Shown here: in pieces, positions 17,898-27,821 of the stretch
How positions within the stretch are numbered: the stretch's first letter is position 1
Layout: each line of letters begins with the position of its first letter
NCBI GenBank assembly: GCA_030430075.1
Contig: JAUIGN010000021.1
Coordinates: forward strand, 62,001-126,000
From: a bacterium
Lineage (GTDB): Bacteria > Planctomycetota > Planctomycetia > Pirellulales > Pirellulaceae
Direction: 5' to 3'
DNA: 64,000 bases
Notes under the pieces: model-generated
The model's database searches: none
The model's input: the letters and a program-made list of their open reading frames with translations, nothing else
What the model was told of the DNA's origin: nothing
Made by a program: the position numbers and the translations under genes

Positions 17898-19226
17898 TCA
17901 CGTCCAGAGGTTGCGGTCGAGCATCCGGTAGTTGATCGCCTCGTTAATGTGCGAAACCTGCAGACTTTCGGAGTCATCCAGGTCGGCAATCGTGCAGGCA
18001 ACACGCAGGATCTTATCGTGTGCCCGGGCGGACAACCCCATGTCGTGGACGCTCGCCTTAAGCAATTCGAGGCACGAGCGACTCAACCGGCAGAAACTGC
18101 GAATCTGCCGAGACGTCATCTTCGCATTGTAGCGCGTGGGCGAATTGGCAAAGCGGGCCTCCTGCCGCCGTCGTGCCAGGCTCACCTGTTGCCGCATATC
18201 CTGACTGCTTGTCCCGGCCAGATCGGCCGAAAGCTCCTTGAACGGCACGGCTGGCACCTCGATGTGGATGTCGATCCGATCGAGGAGCGGGCCACTGATT
18301 TTCGCCATGTACCGTTCAATTTGCGGGACCGTGCAATGACAATCGCGGCGAGGATCGCTCCGGTATCCGCAGGGGCACGGATTGAGCGCCGCGATAAGGA
18401 TAAAGTTGGCCGGAAACGTCGTGCTATTGAGGGCCCGCGAGATGGTGACGACACCATCTTCGAGCGGCTGGCGCATGACCTCCAGGGTACGCCGGTTGAA
18501 CTCGGGCAGTTCATCCAGAAAGAGCACGCCATTATGCGAGAGACTGATTTCGCCCGGTGTGGGGATCGAGCCGCCCCCCACCAATCCTGCATCGCTGATG
18601 GTGTGATGGGGCGAGCGAAACGGTCGAGTGCCCAACAGGGGCTGCCCCGCCTTGAGCAACCCCATCGCGCTGTAGATCCGCGTTGTCTCAATCGACTCGT
18701 CCGACGTCAATTCTGGCAACACCGAGGGTACTCGCTTCGCCAACATCGTCTTGCCGGACCCGGGCGGCCCCAGCATCAACAGGTTGTGCCCGCCGGCGGC
18801 GGCGATGGTGATCGCCCGCTTGGCCATCTCCTGGCCCCGGACATCGCTGAAGTCTTCTTCATACTGGCCCAACTCCCGAAACAAGGCATGCACGTCGGCA
18901 TGGAACGGATCGATGTCGATCTGCCCGGCAAAGAAGGCGGTTGCTTCGCCCAGGCTGGAGACCGGAATCACGTCGATCCCATCCACAACCGCCGCCTCTC
19001 CGGCACTCTGACGCGGCACCACCAGGCCCCGCAACGTTCCCTGCCGGGCGGCGGCAATGGCGATGGATAAGGCGCCCTTGGTGGCACGTGTGCTGCCGTC
19101 CAGAGCCAGTTCCCCCACCACGGCGTAGTCGTCAAAACGATCCGACGCAATCTGCCCGCTGCCGGCCAGGATTCCCAGCGACATCGGCAAATCGAACGAG
19201 GCAGCCTGTTTGGGAAGTTCGGCCGG
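17898..19226 (-). pseudogene. yifB: yifB/comM Mg-chelatase-like ATPase, C-terminal fragment (split by island)
   Basis: Encodes about 440 residues of YifB/ComM from ELPKQAASFDLP to the stop, including Walker A GPPGSGKTML, Walker B GVLFLDELPEF, the ALNPCPCGY cysteine motif and the C-terminal Mg-chelatase domain. The first 72 residues are absent here. Homology stops at NLAPAE, and the frame runs into island DNA to a chance GTG at 19250. The missing N-terminus lies at 50454-50668 on the same strand. ComM is a helicase that aids branch migration during natural transformation. The fragment could still be translated from the island-provided GTG but lacks the N-terminal domain. Confidence 0.95.
19222..19226. 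other. Left island junction (att core GCCGG)
   Basis: The five bases GCCGG are shared in register with 50454-50458. Left of it is yifB coding sequence; right of it is unrelated DNA. Partial identity extends on both sides (TGGC and GA on the minus strand), as expected for a serine-recombinase site with a short core. The crossover could be a base or two to either side. Confidence 0.8.
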
Positions 19227-19505
19227 GGCCAGATTCGGTCTGGAAAGCACTCTTTTTTGCCGTAGTCACGGGCCAGCCGATCCACGACGCTCGATCCGTA
19301 GCGTGGCAGGACTCAATCCAGAAGGCCAGCGCCGCTGCTCAGGAAACGTACCGTAAGCGACGAAAGCAACGGGATGAGGCATAATTGGCCAACATTTCTT
19401 CTCTCGTTAGTTCACGAACCAGTCGAGAGCAATGGAGTTTGTGGCGCTTCTGGATTGAGAGTCAGTGGAACCTGCACCCGGAACGGCAGGATCGTCAACG
19501 ACTTG
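19227..19505 (+). other. Left island end: open frame that can extend the recombinase
   Basis: From the junction to the TAA at 19382-19384 the plus strand is open in the frame (51 codons from 19229) that would continue the serine recombinase if the island ends were joined. The predicted tail ends in the basic stretch TYRKRRKQRDEA. As integrated, this frame is joined to antisense yifB and is not expected to be a gene. Bases 19385-19505 hold nothing recognised. Confidence 0.6.
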
Positions 19506-22500
19506 CTAACGAAACAATAAGTAGGTTCGGACAGGACGAAAACCGAAGGCGAAATACAACGTGTCTGGCGGTGATCGATAAATTTTGCCCACCTGAAGTC
19601 GACTTGGCGCATCGTTGTACGCCCCGCCAAGAAGCAAACGCTTATGTCCATCATCTGTGTATTTCTCTGAAGACCACTCCGCAGCATTGCCATGCATGTC
19701 AAAGATGCCATATTCGTTTGGCTGGAAGCTCTCTACAGCGTGAGTACGTCCAGTTGATGTGAGTCCGTTCGCAGCGTAATTGTGGAGCAATGTTGTTGGC
19801 TCGCCATAGTGGTAACTTCCCTCGGCCCCACCACGACAGGCGATCTTCCACTCTGTATGGTCGGGCAAGCGATAACCTGCGAGGCTGGATACATTCGCCT
19901 TCTCCCTCATGCCAACTGCATACCTACCATCTTCATTGGGTATGTAAACCCAATGCTCTTTGGGGATTCCCTCCTGCTTGCTCAACCAATTGCAATAGCC
20001 TGCTGCTTCATACCAACTAACCCGTATTGCTGGACAGTCAAGCAGCGGCGAAACCGAGTTTCTTTTGCTTTCAAGGTAACCTGGATTAAACTTCTGAAAC
20101 TCCCTGACCGTAACCTCATGACTCGAAACTGCGAGTCCGTAGTCAATCGGAGAATTTATAGAAGGAGGTATTAAGACCATCGTCTGGCCTTGCCCGTTGA
20201 CGAACCAACGCCGACCACCTTCGACAAGACGAGCGGCTGGAAGTTTTTCATGTGCGACGAGCCTCTCTCGAAGATTCGCTAGCAAATCATCCTGGGGCAA
20301 GTAGGCGGATTTCAATGTCTCTTGTTGGGCCAACGTGCGGTTCTCTGAAGGCGTGCGTGCGAGTGAAGCCATTCCTACGACAAACAGTTTTTCAATTTCT
20401 TGACCACTTAGCAGTCGGTCGTAAATGCGAATGTCATCAATCGCACCTGTTAGCGGCACGTTGGAACCATTACGACCACCTATCTGCAAGGGTTGGTCTG
20501 AATGAATCGTACCCGTTAGGGAATCTCTAACAGTATCCACCTGCCTGAGAGCCCCATCAACGTAGCACAGGATTCCATTCGCTTTGGATGAACCGTCGTA
20601 AGTCACGAACAAATGGTGCCAACGATTGCTCATTGGTCCGGGCTTTGTCCGAACAATGATTGCGTCATTCCATCCTTCGTGGTGTAGATGAATCGAGAAC
20701 TGTCCCGTGGTTTGGCGAGCTTCAACAATGAAGCCTCGGCCTTTTTCTTCGCCATGCTGCCACTTGGAAAAAAGCGTTCCCCATTCCGTCTCTCTATCAA
20801 CATAAAACCAACAGCCGAAAGAGAATGGATCAGTTCTTTCTGGATCAAATGACTCACCACAATCGAGCCGCTGCCTGCTGCCATCTAGCCTTAAACCGTT
20901 TCCAGAAACACTTCTTATCCAAACAGGATCATTTCGGCCAACAAAGTCGCCCTTATTTGTGTTGGCAGCATCGACGGTTTCACGACCTTCTGACTCATTA
21001 AGTGGCAGGTGAACGATCAGCCCCTCGGTCGGCACAGATTGAGTCGAATCCGCAAGCTCCCGCTCCCAAGCTGCTTGTCGAATTGGGATTTCTCTTTCCG
21101 CCACAGCGATCTGTTGGCGAAGGTCGTTGGCTTTCGCCGAAAGCTCTGCGATGCGGGCTCGCTGCTCCTCACTCAAACTTGGCTCTCCGTTGGGCAGTTC
21201 CGGTAACTCGAAGCCCCATTTTCGCAGCGTCCATGACGCCGAACTGTGGATACCGGAATCAGGATCGTTAGCAAACAACGTCTTCAACTGCTCGGCGATA
21301 CGGCCTCTATCCGACGAGGACATGGCAGCGACATTCAGCCCACCCAGACTTTGTATCAACGCCCGGCGAATCGAGTCGTCGTTCTCCACTTGTAGCTGAA
21401 TCGCCAAAGCGTTGTGATCAGTACGAAGTTTCCCCAGATGGTAGATGATGAAACTTCGTAGCGACGGGTGCGGCGTGAACTTCAGGAGTGGCCACACTTC
21501 ATTTGCATAACCGAGTTGGACCAATGTAACCGCTGCCAATGATTGGCGTTTCAAGTGGTTGTCTCGTAGTTGCTGATCCTCGTCAGGAAGTTCTTCATTC
21601 ATTTTGTATAATTCAACAGGCATCTCGGCCTGCATTTCCTCCAGCAAATTTTGCTTCACAAGGGAAGCGCTGGGTTTGAGTGCAGCAATCAGCGGTGAAA
21701 ATTCCTCAAGCTCATCTGCAATCAGGATGCAATCTACAAGCTGGTCTGGGGAGTCACTAAGGTATTTCGCTAAGGCATACGCAGCCACTCTCCTTTCGCT
21801 TTTGCTGCGGCTACGGTCGGCATGAATTTCTATTAGCGGATCAATCAATTGGTCACCTGCCGGTTCAAGCAGAGCGACCCATTGTGCAACACTCACCGAA
21901 GAAACCACTGTCGTCAGATGTTCGACAACGAAATGGCTGAGTCTCGCCCACCTATCGTCCTTTGGCGTGAACTCGGCCAGGGCTGCGGCTGCTTGAAATC
22001 GATGACTGAGAGGAGTCTCGCCAGACTCAACCTTTGCCCAGAGCCTTTCGCTCACTTCCTCGCTCTGCGGCCCTAGTGACTCTCGCAGCACCAGGAACTC
22101 TTGTGGAGTACAGGTAAGAAGTTGTTGAGCGAGATAGTCGAGTTGGCCTTCCCCGCTTAGTAAAAGTGCCAAAGCAAACTTGAGTTTTTCCGGTGAACCG
22201 TCATTCGCCTTGGAGACTTGCTCCTTGAGGAGAGGGTTTGCAAACTCTCGATACTCCTTCAAGTCGTGGACGATGTATGGTACTTGAGAGATATCGGTAA
22301 TCACAAATGAATCAACGACTGTCGTTGCATAAACCCGATCCTGTTGCCTTTTCACCGCATTGCGAATTGCCAGTGCGCCAAATGTGACTACCGCTAACAA
22401 CACGATTGCGACAATCCCTCGCAAACCGTGATATCGATCCGCCGTCGCCACCATCTTCTTTTGCGGTTCGGTCCATCGACTGCGATCCGTGCGCCACTTG

Positions 22501-24848
22501 ATCTGAAGCCACTGGACAAGGGAGGGAAGTTGTCGATTCTCAGGTCGGGCGTTCCAAACTGTCGCTCGATCTGCCAAAGCCAACTCTGCACGCCCCTTCT
22601 TTGATTCTTTTTGTTTGCGAGTCAGCCAGTCACTTAGCGAATGAACCAGATAATCGTGTGTTAGCTGGTAATAATTCTGGCCATCTTCAGTCTGAATCTC
22701 AAATTGCTCGTCGTCGATGCTTTCAGGCTCAGTAGGAGTGATAAGCCGAAGTTCACGATCAAGGATACGGATGAGTTCCGTAAAATCCTTCGGGCGGCGA
22801 GAATAGCCGGAGACTTCGAGCAGTTCGTCATACGACTTCATCTCACCTTTGATGTCGGCCCCCGAATCGGGTAGCAAACATTTAAGGACAGAACGAGCGG
22901 CTTTTTGGTGGAAACGATTTTCTGGGGGAGCAGTTCTTGCGTTAAACGTCTCCTCCAAAAACGTAGCGCCTACTCCCTCTATTCCGCCGACCTTTTTCAG
23001 CGTCACTGGCGACCACGGCCTACCCTTCATCATCTCGGCAAAAAGAGCCAAGCGAACACAAACAACCTTACCTTCTTCAGCGAGCCCTTTTATGGATTGT
23101 TTGATGAAGTCTGCCTGATCTTTATTGATTTGACTGAGGTTGTCAGGCAGCGTCCCGAAGGCACGTCCAAATGCAGACAAGACAAACTCAGCATGGCGTA
23201 TGCTAAAGAGATCAACCGCCATCGAGTTGTGGCCCTCAAGTAGTCGAACTTCCAATCCTTGCATGAAGCGAGTCGCTGCCATCCAGAAATCATCTCGTAC
23301 CATGACGACGCACTGGACTCGGCCTCCGTCGCATTGTCGAGCGGCTCGCACAAGATCGGTGTTCTCTACTTCCTTGTTGACGTTCAACCATTGCTCAAAC
23401 TGATCAAGTACGATCAGCACTTTCTTGCCGACCGGGATGCCTTGTCCTCGCCGGAGTGCCGCCAGCGTGTCTTTGAGGTTCAAATTATCTTCGACGGCTG
23501 GACAGCGTTTTCTCAAGCTACTCAGTAGGCGAGCTTCTGTTTCTTCCGGTGCGGCTTCGATATAAACGGTGATCACATTCGCAGACAATCGAGGCAGCAG
23601 CCCGGCTTTGACTAACGATGACTTGCCGCAGCCGGATGGCCCGTAAATAAGTCCGACAGAGAATGTGTTGTCAGCATCAGTTTCTTCGATGCGGTTTTTC
23701 CAGAATCGTAAGCTGTCAGGCAGACCATTTCGATCCCGTGGTCCTGGAAGCAACTCCAAGAAGTAGTCTGCGTCCGAGGCGTCAAAGGAACGCAACCCCT
23801 TCGGAATGATCTTGATTGGTTGCGTCTCTGGGGTATCTGTGTCAATCGAATGCGATGCAACGGTTTGCGACTGTTTTTCTGTTGCCCCGCCGTGTACGGT
23901 TGATGTGGCTGACGAAACAGCGATTCCCGGCGAATGCCCACTCTGGGTGACCGTCTGTTCCTGCAAGAACAATCGCAAGTCTTCGGCAAAGTCTTTGGCG
24001 GTCGTGTATCGATCAGACGCCCGTTTAGCCATTGCCAAATGGCAGATGCGTTCCAGTTCCTTCGGGATGCAATCATCGTACTGCCTCGGCGGACGAGGTT
24101 CGTACCGAACGACTTGTTCCAAAATCTCTGGTTGGGTGTCGCCACGAAATGGTTTGCGGCCAACAAGCAATTCGTAAAGCACCACCCCCAAGCTAAAGAT
24201 GTCGCTGCGGCCGTCAACTCGATGGCCTTCACCACGAGCCTGTTCGGGACTCATGTATGATGGCGTACCTGCGTACTCCGGTCCCTCGCCAAAGTTCTCC
24301 TCTCGGAGTGCCAATCCAAAATCAGCGAGATGTGGTTTGCCATCGCCATCGATTAGTATGTTGCCCGGCTTCACATCCCGATGCACAAGCCCCTGTTTAT
24401 GGGCGTAATGCAATGCATCGGCCACCGTCGCAATGAGGTCGGCGGTCTCCTGGTACTTGAGCCGACTCTCTTTGAGCTTTGTTGAAAGGTCGGTGCCTTC
24501 GATGTACTTGGAGACAACAAAACAGGGCCAGTCTTCGCTACTACCGACATCGAAGACTGGAACAATGTGCGGATGATCAAGGTTGGCGACGGTCCGTGCT
24601 TCGGCCAGATATGCCTCGGCATCGTTAGGCTGCGAGATCAAGTTAGCATGCGGCACCTTTATGGCGACCAAGCGATCCAGTTGATCATCATGTGCCAAGT
24701 AAACGAGGCCGAAACCACCCTTTCCCAAGACCTGTTCGATACGGTAACGACCAATCTGCCGAGGATGCTCGACATGCGCACCTTCACCGTTCGGAAGTGA
24801 ATCTCCTTGCTGCTTTTGAGTCACATCGAGTGGATCGAAGTCGTTCAC
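19506..24848 (-). CDS. Ser/Thr kinase - STAND ATPase - LamG - FGE-sulfatase fusion
   Basis: A 1,780-residue protein from a GTG start. Residues about 34-295 are a Hanks kinase (glycine loop LGKGGFG, K64, HRDVKPGN with D158, DFG 176-178). Residues 350-800 are a STAND-type NTPase (Walker A GPSGCGKSSL at 403-412, Walker B VLIVLDQFEQW near 477-487). A transmembrane helix lies at 809-828. Residues 900-1240 look like alpha-helical HEAT-type repeats. About 1275-1490 is a LamG/concanavalin-like domain and 1545-1780 a formylglycine-generating-enzyme-like domain (EVTVREFQKF, YRLPDHTEWKIACRGG, DMHGNAAEW, GGAYND). The architecture fits a sensor that gates a kinase output. A role in defence is inferred from location only. 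Confidence 0.9.
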   Translation of the reverse strand: MNDFDPLDVTQKQQGDSLPNGEGAHVEHPRQIGRYRIEQVLGKGGFGLVYLAHDDQLDRLVAIKVPHANLISQPNDAEAYLAEARTVANLDHPHIVPVFDVGSSEDWPCFVVSKYIEGTDLSTKLKESRLKYQETADLIATVADALHYAHKQGLVHRDVKPGNILIDGDGKPHLADFGLALREENFGEGPEYAGTPSYMSPEQARGEGHRVDGRSDIFSLGVVLYELLVGRKPFRGDTQPEILEQVVRYEPRPPRQYDDCIPKELERICHLAMAKRASDRYTTAKDFAEDLRLFLQEQTVTQSGHSPGIAVSSATSTVHGGATEKQSQTVASHSIDTDTPETQPIKIIPKGLRSFDASDADYFLELLPGPRDRNGLPDSLRFWKNRIEETDADNTFSVGLIYGPSGCGKSSLVKAGLLPRLSANVITVYIEAAPEETEARLLSSLRKRCPAVEDNLNLKDTLAALRRGQGIPVGKKVLIVLDQFEQWLNVNKEVENTDLVRAARQCDGGRVQCVVMVRDDFWMAATRFMQGLEVRLLEGHNSMAVDLFSIRHAEFVLSAFGRAFGTLPDNLSQINKDQADFIKQSIKGLAEEGKVVCVRLALFAEMMKGRPWSPVTLKKVGGIEGVGATFLEETFNARTAPPENRFHQKAARSVLKCLLPDSGADIKGEMKSYDELLEVSGYSRRPKDFTELIRILDRELRLITPTEPESIDDEQFEIQTEDGQNYYQLTHDYLVHSLSDWLTRKQKESKKGRAELALADRATVWNARPENRQLPSLVQWLQIKWRTDRSRWTEPQKKMVATADRYHGLRGIVAIVLLAVVTFGALAIRNAVKRQQDRVYATTVVDSFVITDISQVPYIVHDLKEYREFANPLLKEQVSKANDGSPEKLKFALALLLSGEGQLDYLAQQLLTCTPQEFLVLRESLGPQSEEVSERLWAKVESGETPLSHRFQAAAALAEFTPKDDRWARLSHFVVEHLTTVVSSVSVAQWVALLEPAGDQLIDPLIEIHADRSRSKSERRVAAYALAKYLSDSPDQLVDCILIADELEEFSPLIAALKPSASLVKQNLLEEMQAEMPVELYKMNEELPDEDQQLRDNHLKRQSLAAVTLVQLGYANEVWPLLKFTPHPSLRSFIIYHLGKLRTDHNALAIQLQVENDDSIRRALIQSLGGLNVAAMSSSDRGRIAEQLKTLFANDPDSGIHSSASWTLRKWGFELPELPNGEPSLSEEQRARIAELSAKANDLRQQIAVAEREIPIRQAAWERELADSTQSVPTEGLIVHLPLNESEGRETVDAANTNKGDFVGRNDPVWIRSVSGNGLRLDGSRQRLDCGESFDPERTDPFSFGCWFYVDRETEWGTLFSKWQHGEEKGRGFIVEARQTTGQFSIHLHHEGWNDAIIVRTKPGPMSNRWHHLFVTYDGSSKANGILCYVDGALRQVDTVRDSLTGTIHSDQPLQIGGRNGSNVPLTGAIDDIRIYDRLLSGQEIEKLFVVGMASLARTPSENRTLAQQETLKSAYLPQDDLLANLRERLVAHEKLPAARLVEGGRRWFVNGQGQTMVLIPPSINSPIDYGLAVSSHEVTVREFQKFNPGYLESKRNSVSPLLDCPAIRVSWYEAAGYCNWLSKQEGIPKEHWVYIPNEDGRYAVGMREKANVSSLAGYRLPDHTEWKIACRGGAEGSYHYGEPTTLLHNYAANGLTSTGRTHAVESFQPNEYGIFDMHGNAAEWSSEKYTDDGHKRLLLGGAYNDAPSRLQVGKIYRSPPDTLYFAFGFRPVRTYLLFR

Positions 24849-25237
24849 GCCTGGGGTCGTTTCCTTCCTTCATGCCGGTCATCGCTTTTTACCTCTGGGG
24901 CTAGTTCTGATTCTAGCAAATCGCCCCCGTGTTTTCACCGGCATGACGCTGTTTGAACCAAGCGAACTTCAACGCAAGAATCGGCTTGCAATGACCTCGC
25001 CCTAAAATCAACAGTCACCCGTTGCTCGAATTTTTTCTGCGCCGGATTTTTTCAAGGAGTCCCACGAACAAAGAAGGCGAACGCCTGTAACAAGGGCACC
25101 CCTCGGAGCTACGATTCCGCAGAAGGAATTCAAACCAAATTCAGAGAAATAAATTCCTGAACGCCTTTTTAGATACAACCGCACTTGCTCGTGAGAAAGG
25201 TAAGAGCCAAAGGCTCCACGCCGGGCCGTCGCATCGG
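24849..25237. other. Intergenic region in island
   Basis: About 390 bases between the small gene at 25238 and the giant kinase gene, both on the minus strand. It must hold the kinase promoter. AAGGAAGGAAA lies about 12 bases before the kinase GTG. I see no gene; a frame at 25008-25328 has no protein-like character. Confidence 0.4.
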
Positions 25238-25447
25238 TCAAAGAAGCCGTCCGTCCTCGGTCATCATGCCGACATCGACCAAGCCTGAATAGAGTGCGTC
25301 GTAGGGGCGAACGCCACGAGCCCAACAATCATACCACCAAGATGGCGAAACCGCTTCCACATCCGCCGGAACCAGACTCCAGCTTCGAGCGATCTCCAAG
25401 ACCTCTCCGTACCACTCCTCAAACGACATTCGTTGGTGTCGAGACAT
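25238..25447 (-). CDS. Small hypothetical protein
   Basis: A 69-residue protein (MSRHQRMSFEEWYGEVLEIA...) rich in Trp and acidic residues, with no signal or membrane segment. A clear GGAGGT site precedes the ATG, and the gene starts three bases after the stop of the Tat-signal gene, so it is the last gene of the operon that starts near 29.1 kb. Not recognised. Confidence 0.72.
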   Translation of the reverse strand: MSRHQRMSFEEWYGEVLEIARSWSLVPADVEAVSPSWWYDCWARGVRPYDALYSGLVDVGMMTEDGRLL

Positions 25448-25450
25448 TTA

Positions 25451-25867
25451 TCATACCTCCGCAGTAAGCGTCACATGGTCATTGTCTGCTTGGACGCTGA
25501 ACCGACTGTCTCTACAAAATGCCTCAAGGCGTAGAAGCCTTTGTGCAGAGCCATCGCCAGCAAGCCATTGGGCCGTTAGCCGATCACGAGAGGACCGACC
25601 CACCACTTGGATACATCCAAGCCTTTGTCTGATCCGTCGTGCCAGTGTCTTTGCTCGTGCATCTTCAACGACATCCGCCGTGATCGGCATGTTTGTCACC
25701 TGGGACACGATGGAAACGATCCCAAAAGTTAGAACTTGCTTGTGCGGCATGTAGTTGTTGTAGATGTCGTCGGGTTCTAGGTGATGATTGGTCCAGGGAA
25801 CGAACGGCACTGCCGCAGTCGCCGCTGCACATACGAACTCTCGTCTTGTCAGTCGTTCGTTTTTCAT
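25451..25867 (-). CDS. Tat-signal hypothetical protein
   Basis: A 138-residue protein starting MKNERLTRREFVCAAATAAVPF, a twin-arginine signal (TRREF) with a short hydrophobic segment, so the mature part is likely exported folded. The remainder has no recognised domain. Its ATG overlaps the stop of the upstream gene by four bases (ATGA). It is paired with a second Tat-signal protein. Confidence 0.75.
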   Translation of the reverse strand: MKNERLTRREFVCAAATAAVPFVPWTNHHLEPDDIYNNYMPHKQVLTFGIVSIVSQVTNMPITADVVEDARAKTLARRIRQRLGCIQVVGRSSRDRLTAQWLAGDGSAQRLLRLEAFCRDSRFSVQADNDHVTLTAEV

Positions 25868-26334
25868 GGTTCGATCCACAACGATTTCTTCACGACAGTT
25901 GCAGGCAGTCGAAACACTCTCAACTCGTCCGCACTAGGATGGATGTAGAACTTGTCTTGGTCGTTGAACTTGGACTCAAGCAGTAGTGCCAGTCCCACCG
26001 GCCCATGTGGAAGTGTTACAGCATCTACCGTGATCTGCTTGGGGTTGCTGCACCGCTCGGCCAACATGCCGACCTCTTGGAGACGACGAACCAGTTCGTC
26101 GGAGGGAACTACCCAGAGAAACCTACGCTGACCCTCATTGTTGTATTGACTAGCACCTAGCCGAAAATTCAACCTCCACTTGTCGTCGGCATACTGTGTC
26201 CCACGAAAATGTATAACTCCATAGCGGCCTCTGAACTTTGGTGTCTTCGGTGGGTAAGTTCTAAACGGCAGATAGACAAAAGGTGTCGCCAACAGTCCTT
26301 TGTTGAATTGCCGTCGTGTAACTTCTGAGTCCAT
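25864..26334 (-). CDS. Tat-signal hypothetical protein
   Basis: A 156-residue protein starting MDSEVTRRQFNKGLLATPF, a twin-arginine signal with the SRRxFxK-like form TRRQFNK. The rest (VIHFRGTQYADDKWRLNFRL, VTLPHGPVGLALLLESKF) is not recognised. ATG 26334 follows GGAGAATC, a good ribosome site. A TTG at 26352 is possible but weaker. It starts 15 bases after the tyrosine recombinase stop. Confidence 0.75.
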   Translation of the reverse strand: MDSEVTRRQFNKGLLATPFVYLPFRTYPPKTPKFRGRYGVIHFRGTQYADDKWRLNFRLGASQYNNEGQRRFLWVVPSDELVRRLQEVGMLAERCSNPKQITVDAVTLPHGPVGLALLLESKFNDQDKFYIHPSADELRVFRLPATVVKKSLWIEP

Positions 26335-26348
26335 GTTGGATTCTCCGT

Positions 26349-27284
26349 TCAATACGACAACTTCTCAGCAGCATCAGCAAGATCGTCATCGCTGCGTTTT
26401 GTATATCTGGCTGTGACATTGATGTTCTGGTGACCGAGGACCTGGGCGAGTGCGACCAGATCGTTCCCACTGTCCCTTAGAAAGCGATGCGCCATCGTGT
26501 GCCTGAGAAGATGCGGGAAGATTTTGAACCCGACGACAGCGGAATACTTATCGCAAATGTTGCGGATACCACGGGAGGTCAAAGGCCCACGCTCGCCAAC
26601 AAACACATTGGGAGAATCAACTGGCGGGCGAGATTCAAGGTATGACACAAGCGCCCGACGAGCCTGCAGCGGCAGTGGCACACGCCTTTCCTTACGCCCC
26701 TTGCCAGTGCGGAACGTCGCTTGACCGCTACGCTCCCCGATCACGAGATCAGAAAGTTCCAGGTTGACCGCATCACCACAGCGACATCCGGTAAACAGAA
26801 ACAAACTGAAGATGGCTCCCGCTCTGACATCTTCACGAAGCTCGATCTCACGGAGCAACCGGCGCACCTGTGGTCCATCCAGCCCCTTTGGTGCAAGTTC
26901 CTGTCGCCGGAGTTCTTTCACTTTCCTTGCAGGGTTAGAAGTTACATGCCCTGCCTCAACCAACCATGCAAAGAAGCGGCGAACGCCAACAACGGCACGA
27001 TTGACCGTGGATACCGCCTGCCCCCTTTTCCGACGAAGGTCGTCTCTGAAATCCTGAACATCACGGGCCGTGGTGCGTTCGACCTTGAACGGCTCGTTGT
27101 TGGCGGCGTGGAACCATCGGGCAAACTTCTCCACGTCCTGGCGGAAGGCTCGCCGTGTGTTGTCCGAGAAGTCGTTGTCATCGAGAAAGCCGCTCAGGTA
27201 ACCACACTCATCCGGCCCGACTGAGACACCCTTGAAAACACTATCGCACGAATTGTTACACGATTGTCGGCGCAAATTAGACAC
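26349..27284 (-). CDS. Tyrosine recombinase (phage integrase family)
   Basis: A 311-residue XerC/D-like recombinase with an N-terminal SAM-like core-binding domain and a C-terminal catalytic domain. The catalytic set is complete: Arg in FTGCRCGDAVNLE, Lys in TGKGRKERRVPL, HLLRHTMAHRF (H-x-x-R), LGHQNI and the nucleophile in VTARYTKR. The start is a GTG preceded by AGGAG. The island's boundary fits the serine recombinase instead, so this enzyme may act on an internal or formerly independent element, or resolve dimers. Confidence 0.9.
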   Translation of the reverse strand: MSNLRRQSCNNSCDSVFKGVSVGPDECGYLSGFLDDNDFSDNTRRAFRQDVEKFARWFHAANNEPFKVERTTARDVQDFRDDLRRKRGQAVSTVNRAVVGVRRFFAWLVEAGHVTSNPARKVKELRRQELAPKGLDGPQVRRLLREIELREDVRAGAIFSLFLFTGCRCGDAVNLELSDLVIGERSGQATFRTGKGRKERRVPLPLQARRALVSYLESRPPVDSPNVFVGERGPLTSRGIRNICDKYSAVVGFKIFPHLLRHTMAHRFLRDSGNDLVALAQVLGHQNINVTARYTKRSDDDLADAAEKLSY

Positions 27285-27329
27285 AACTTGGACTCCTAAA
27301 CGGGGGAATTGGTTTGATATTCACAAGTA

Positions 27330-27800
27330 TCAGCCGTGCTTATCGGTTGAGTTCTGACGCTGGAGATGGACGAAAACGGCCCGGATGACCTCTCCCTGAT
27401 CGATGTCGTTGGCTCCATCGGGGTATAGAGCCTTCAATGCGACATCGATTTGAGTAGCCGTTGTCGAAGCCAAGCCCAAGGATCGAACGGCTTCAACGAG
27501 GGCAGTGTGCTTGGGCTGCTTGGAGTTTGATTTTTTCAGGCGTGTCACGGATGAGGCCGGGTGTGAGCCCTTGGTGTAGAACAACACCGGCTGACCGTTG
27601 ATGCCGCAATTCCGACGACGGACATCTAGGCACACCCGCTGTTGGTCTTCTGTGTAGAAAGGGCGTCCCGTCTCTGCGTTTCGAGTTGGCTCTGGAAAGA
27701 CCGTGCCTTTGAGTTGGTAGAACCTTGCTCGTGACAACCCGCACATGCGGGCCATTTCAGCCACCGTGACAGCAGATTTGGTTTCAATTCTGACGTTCAT
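27330..27800 (-). CDS. Helix-turn-helix DNA-binding protein
   Basis: A 156-residue protein whose N-terminus (TVAEMARMCGLSRARFYQLKGTVFP) is an excisionase/MerR-like helix-turn-helix, followed by a basic region and an acidic C-terminus. It lies 45 bases upstream of the tyrosine recombinase and could be its directionality factor or a regulator of the operon. A role for this protein at the palindrome at 29147-29166 is conjecture. Confidence 0.75.
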   Translation of the reverse strand: MNVRIETKSAVTVAEMARMCGLSRARFYQLKGTVFPEPTRNAETGRPFYTEDQQRVCLDVRRRNCGINGQPVLFYTKGSHPASSVTRLKKSNSKQPKHTALVEAVRSLGLASTTATQIDVALKALYPDGANDIDQGEVIRAVFVHLQRQNSTDKHG

Positions 27801-27821
27801 TCGATGAACCCAATATAAAAA

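Noticed and set aside
19506..24848. Diversity-generating retroelement target (FGE-type C-terminal domain)
   Set aside because: No reverse transcriptase and no template/variable repeat pair is found nearby.
25008..25328. 106-codon minus-strand open frame
   Set aside because: Overlaps the better supported small gene at 25238-25447 in another frame and lacks a ribosome site.
26349..27284. Tyrosine recombinase as the enzyme that inserted the island
   Set aside because: It lies 7 kb inside the left end, no tRNA or longer direct repeat marks the boundary, and the short core next to a large serine recombinase fits the latter better.
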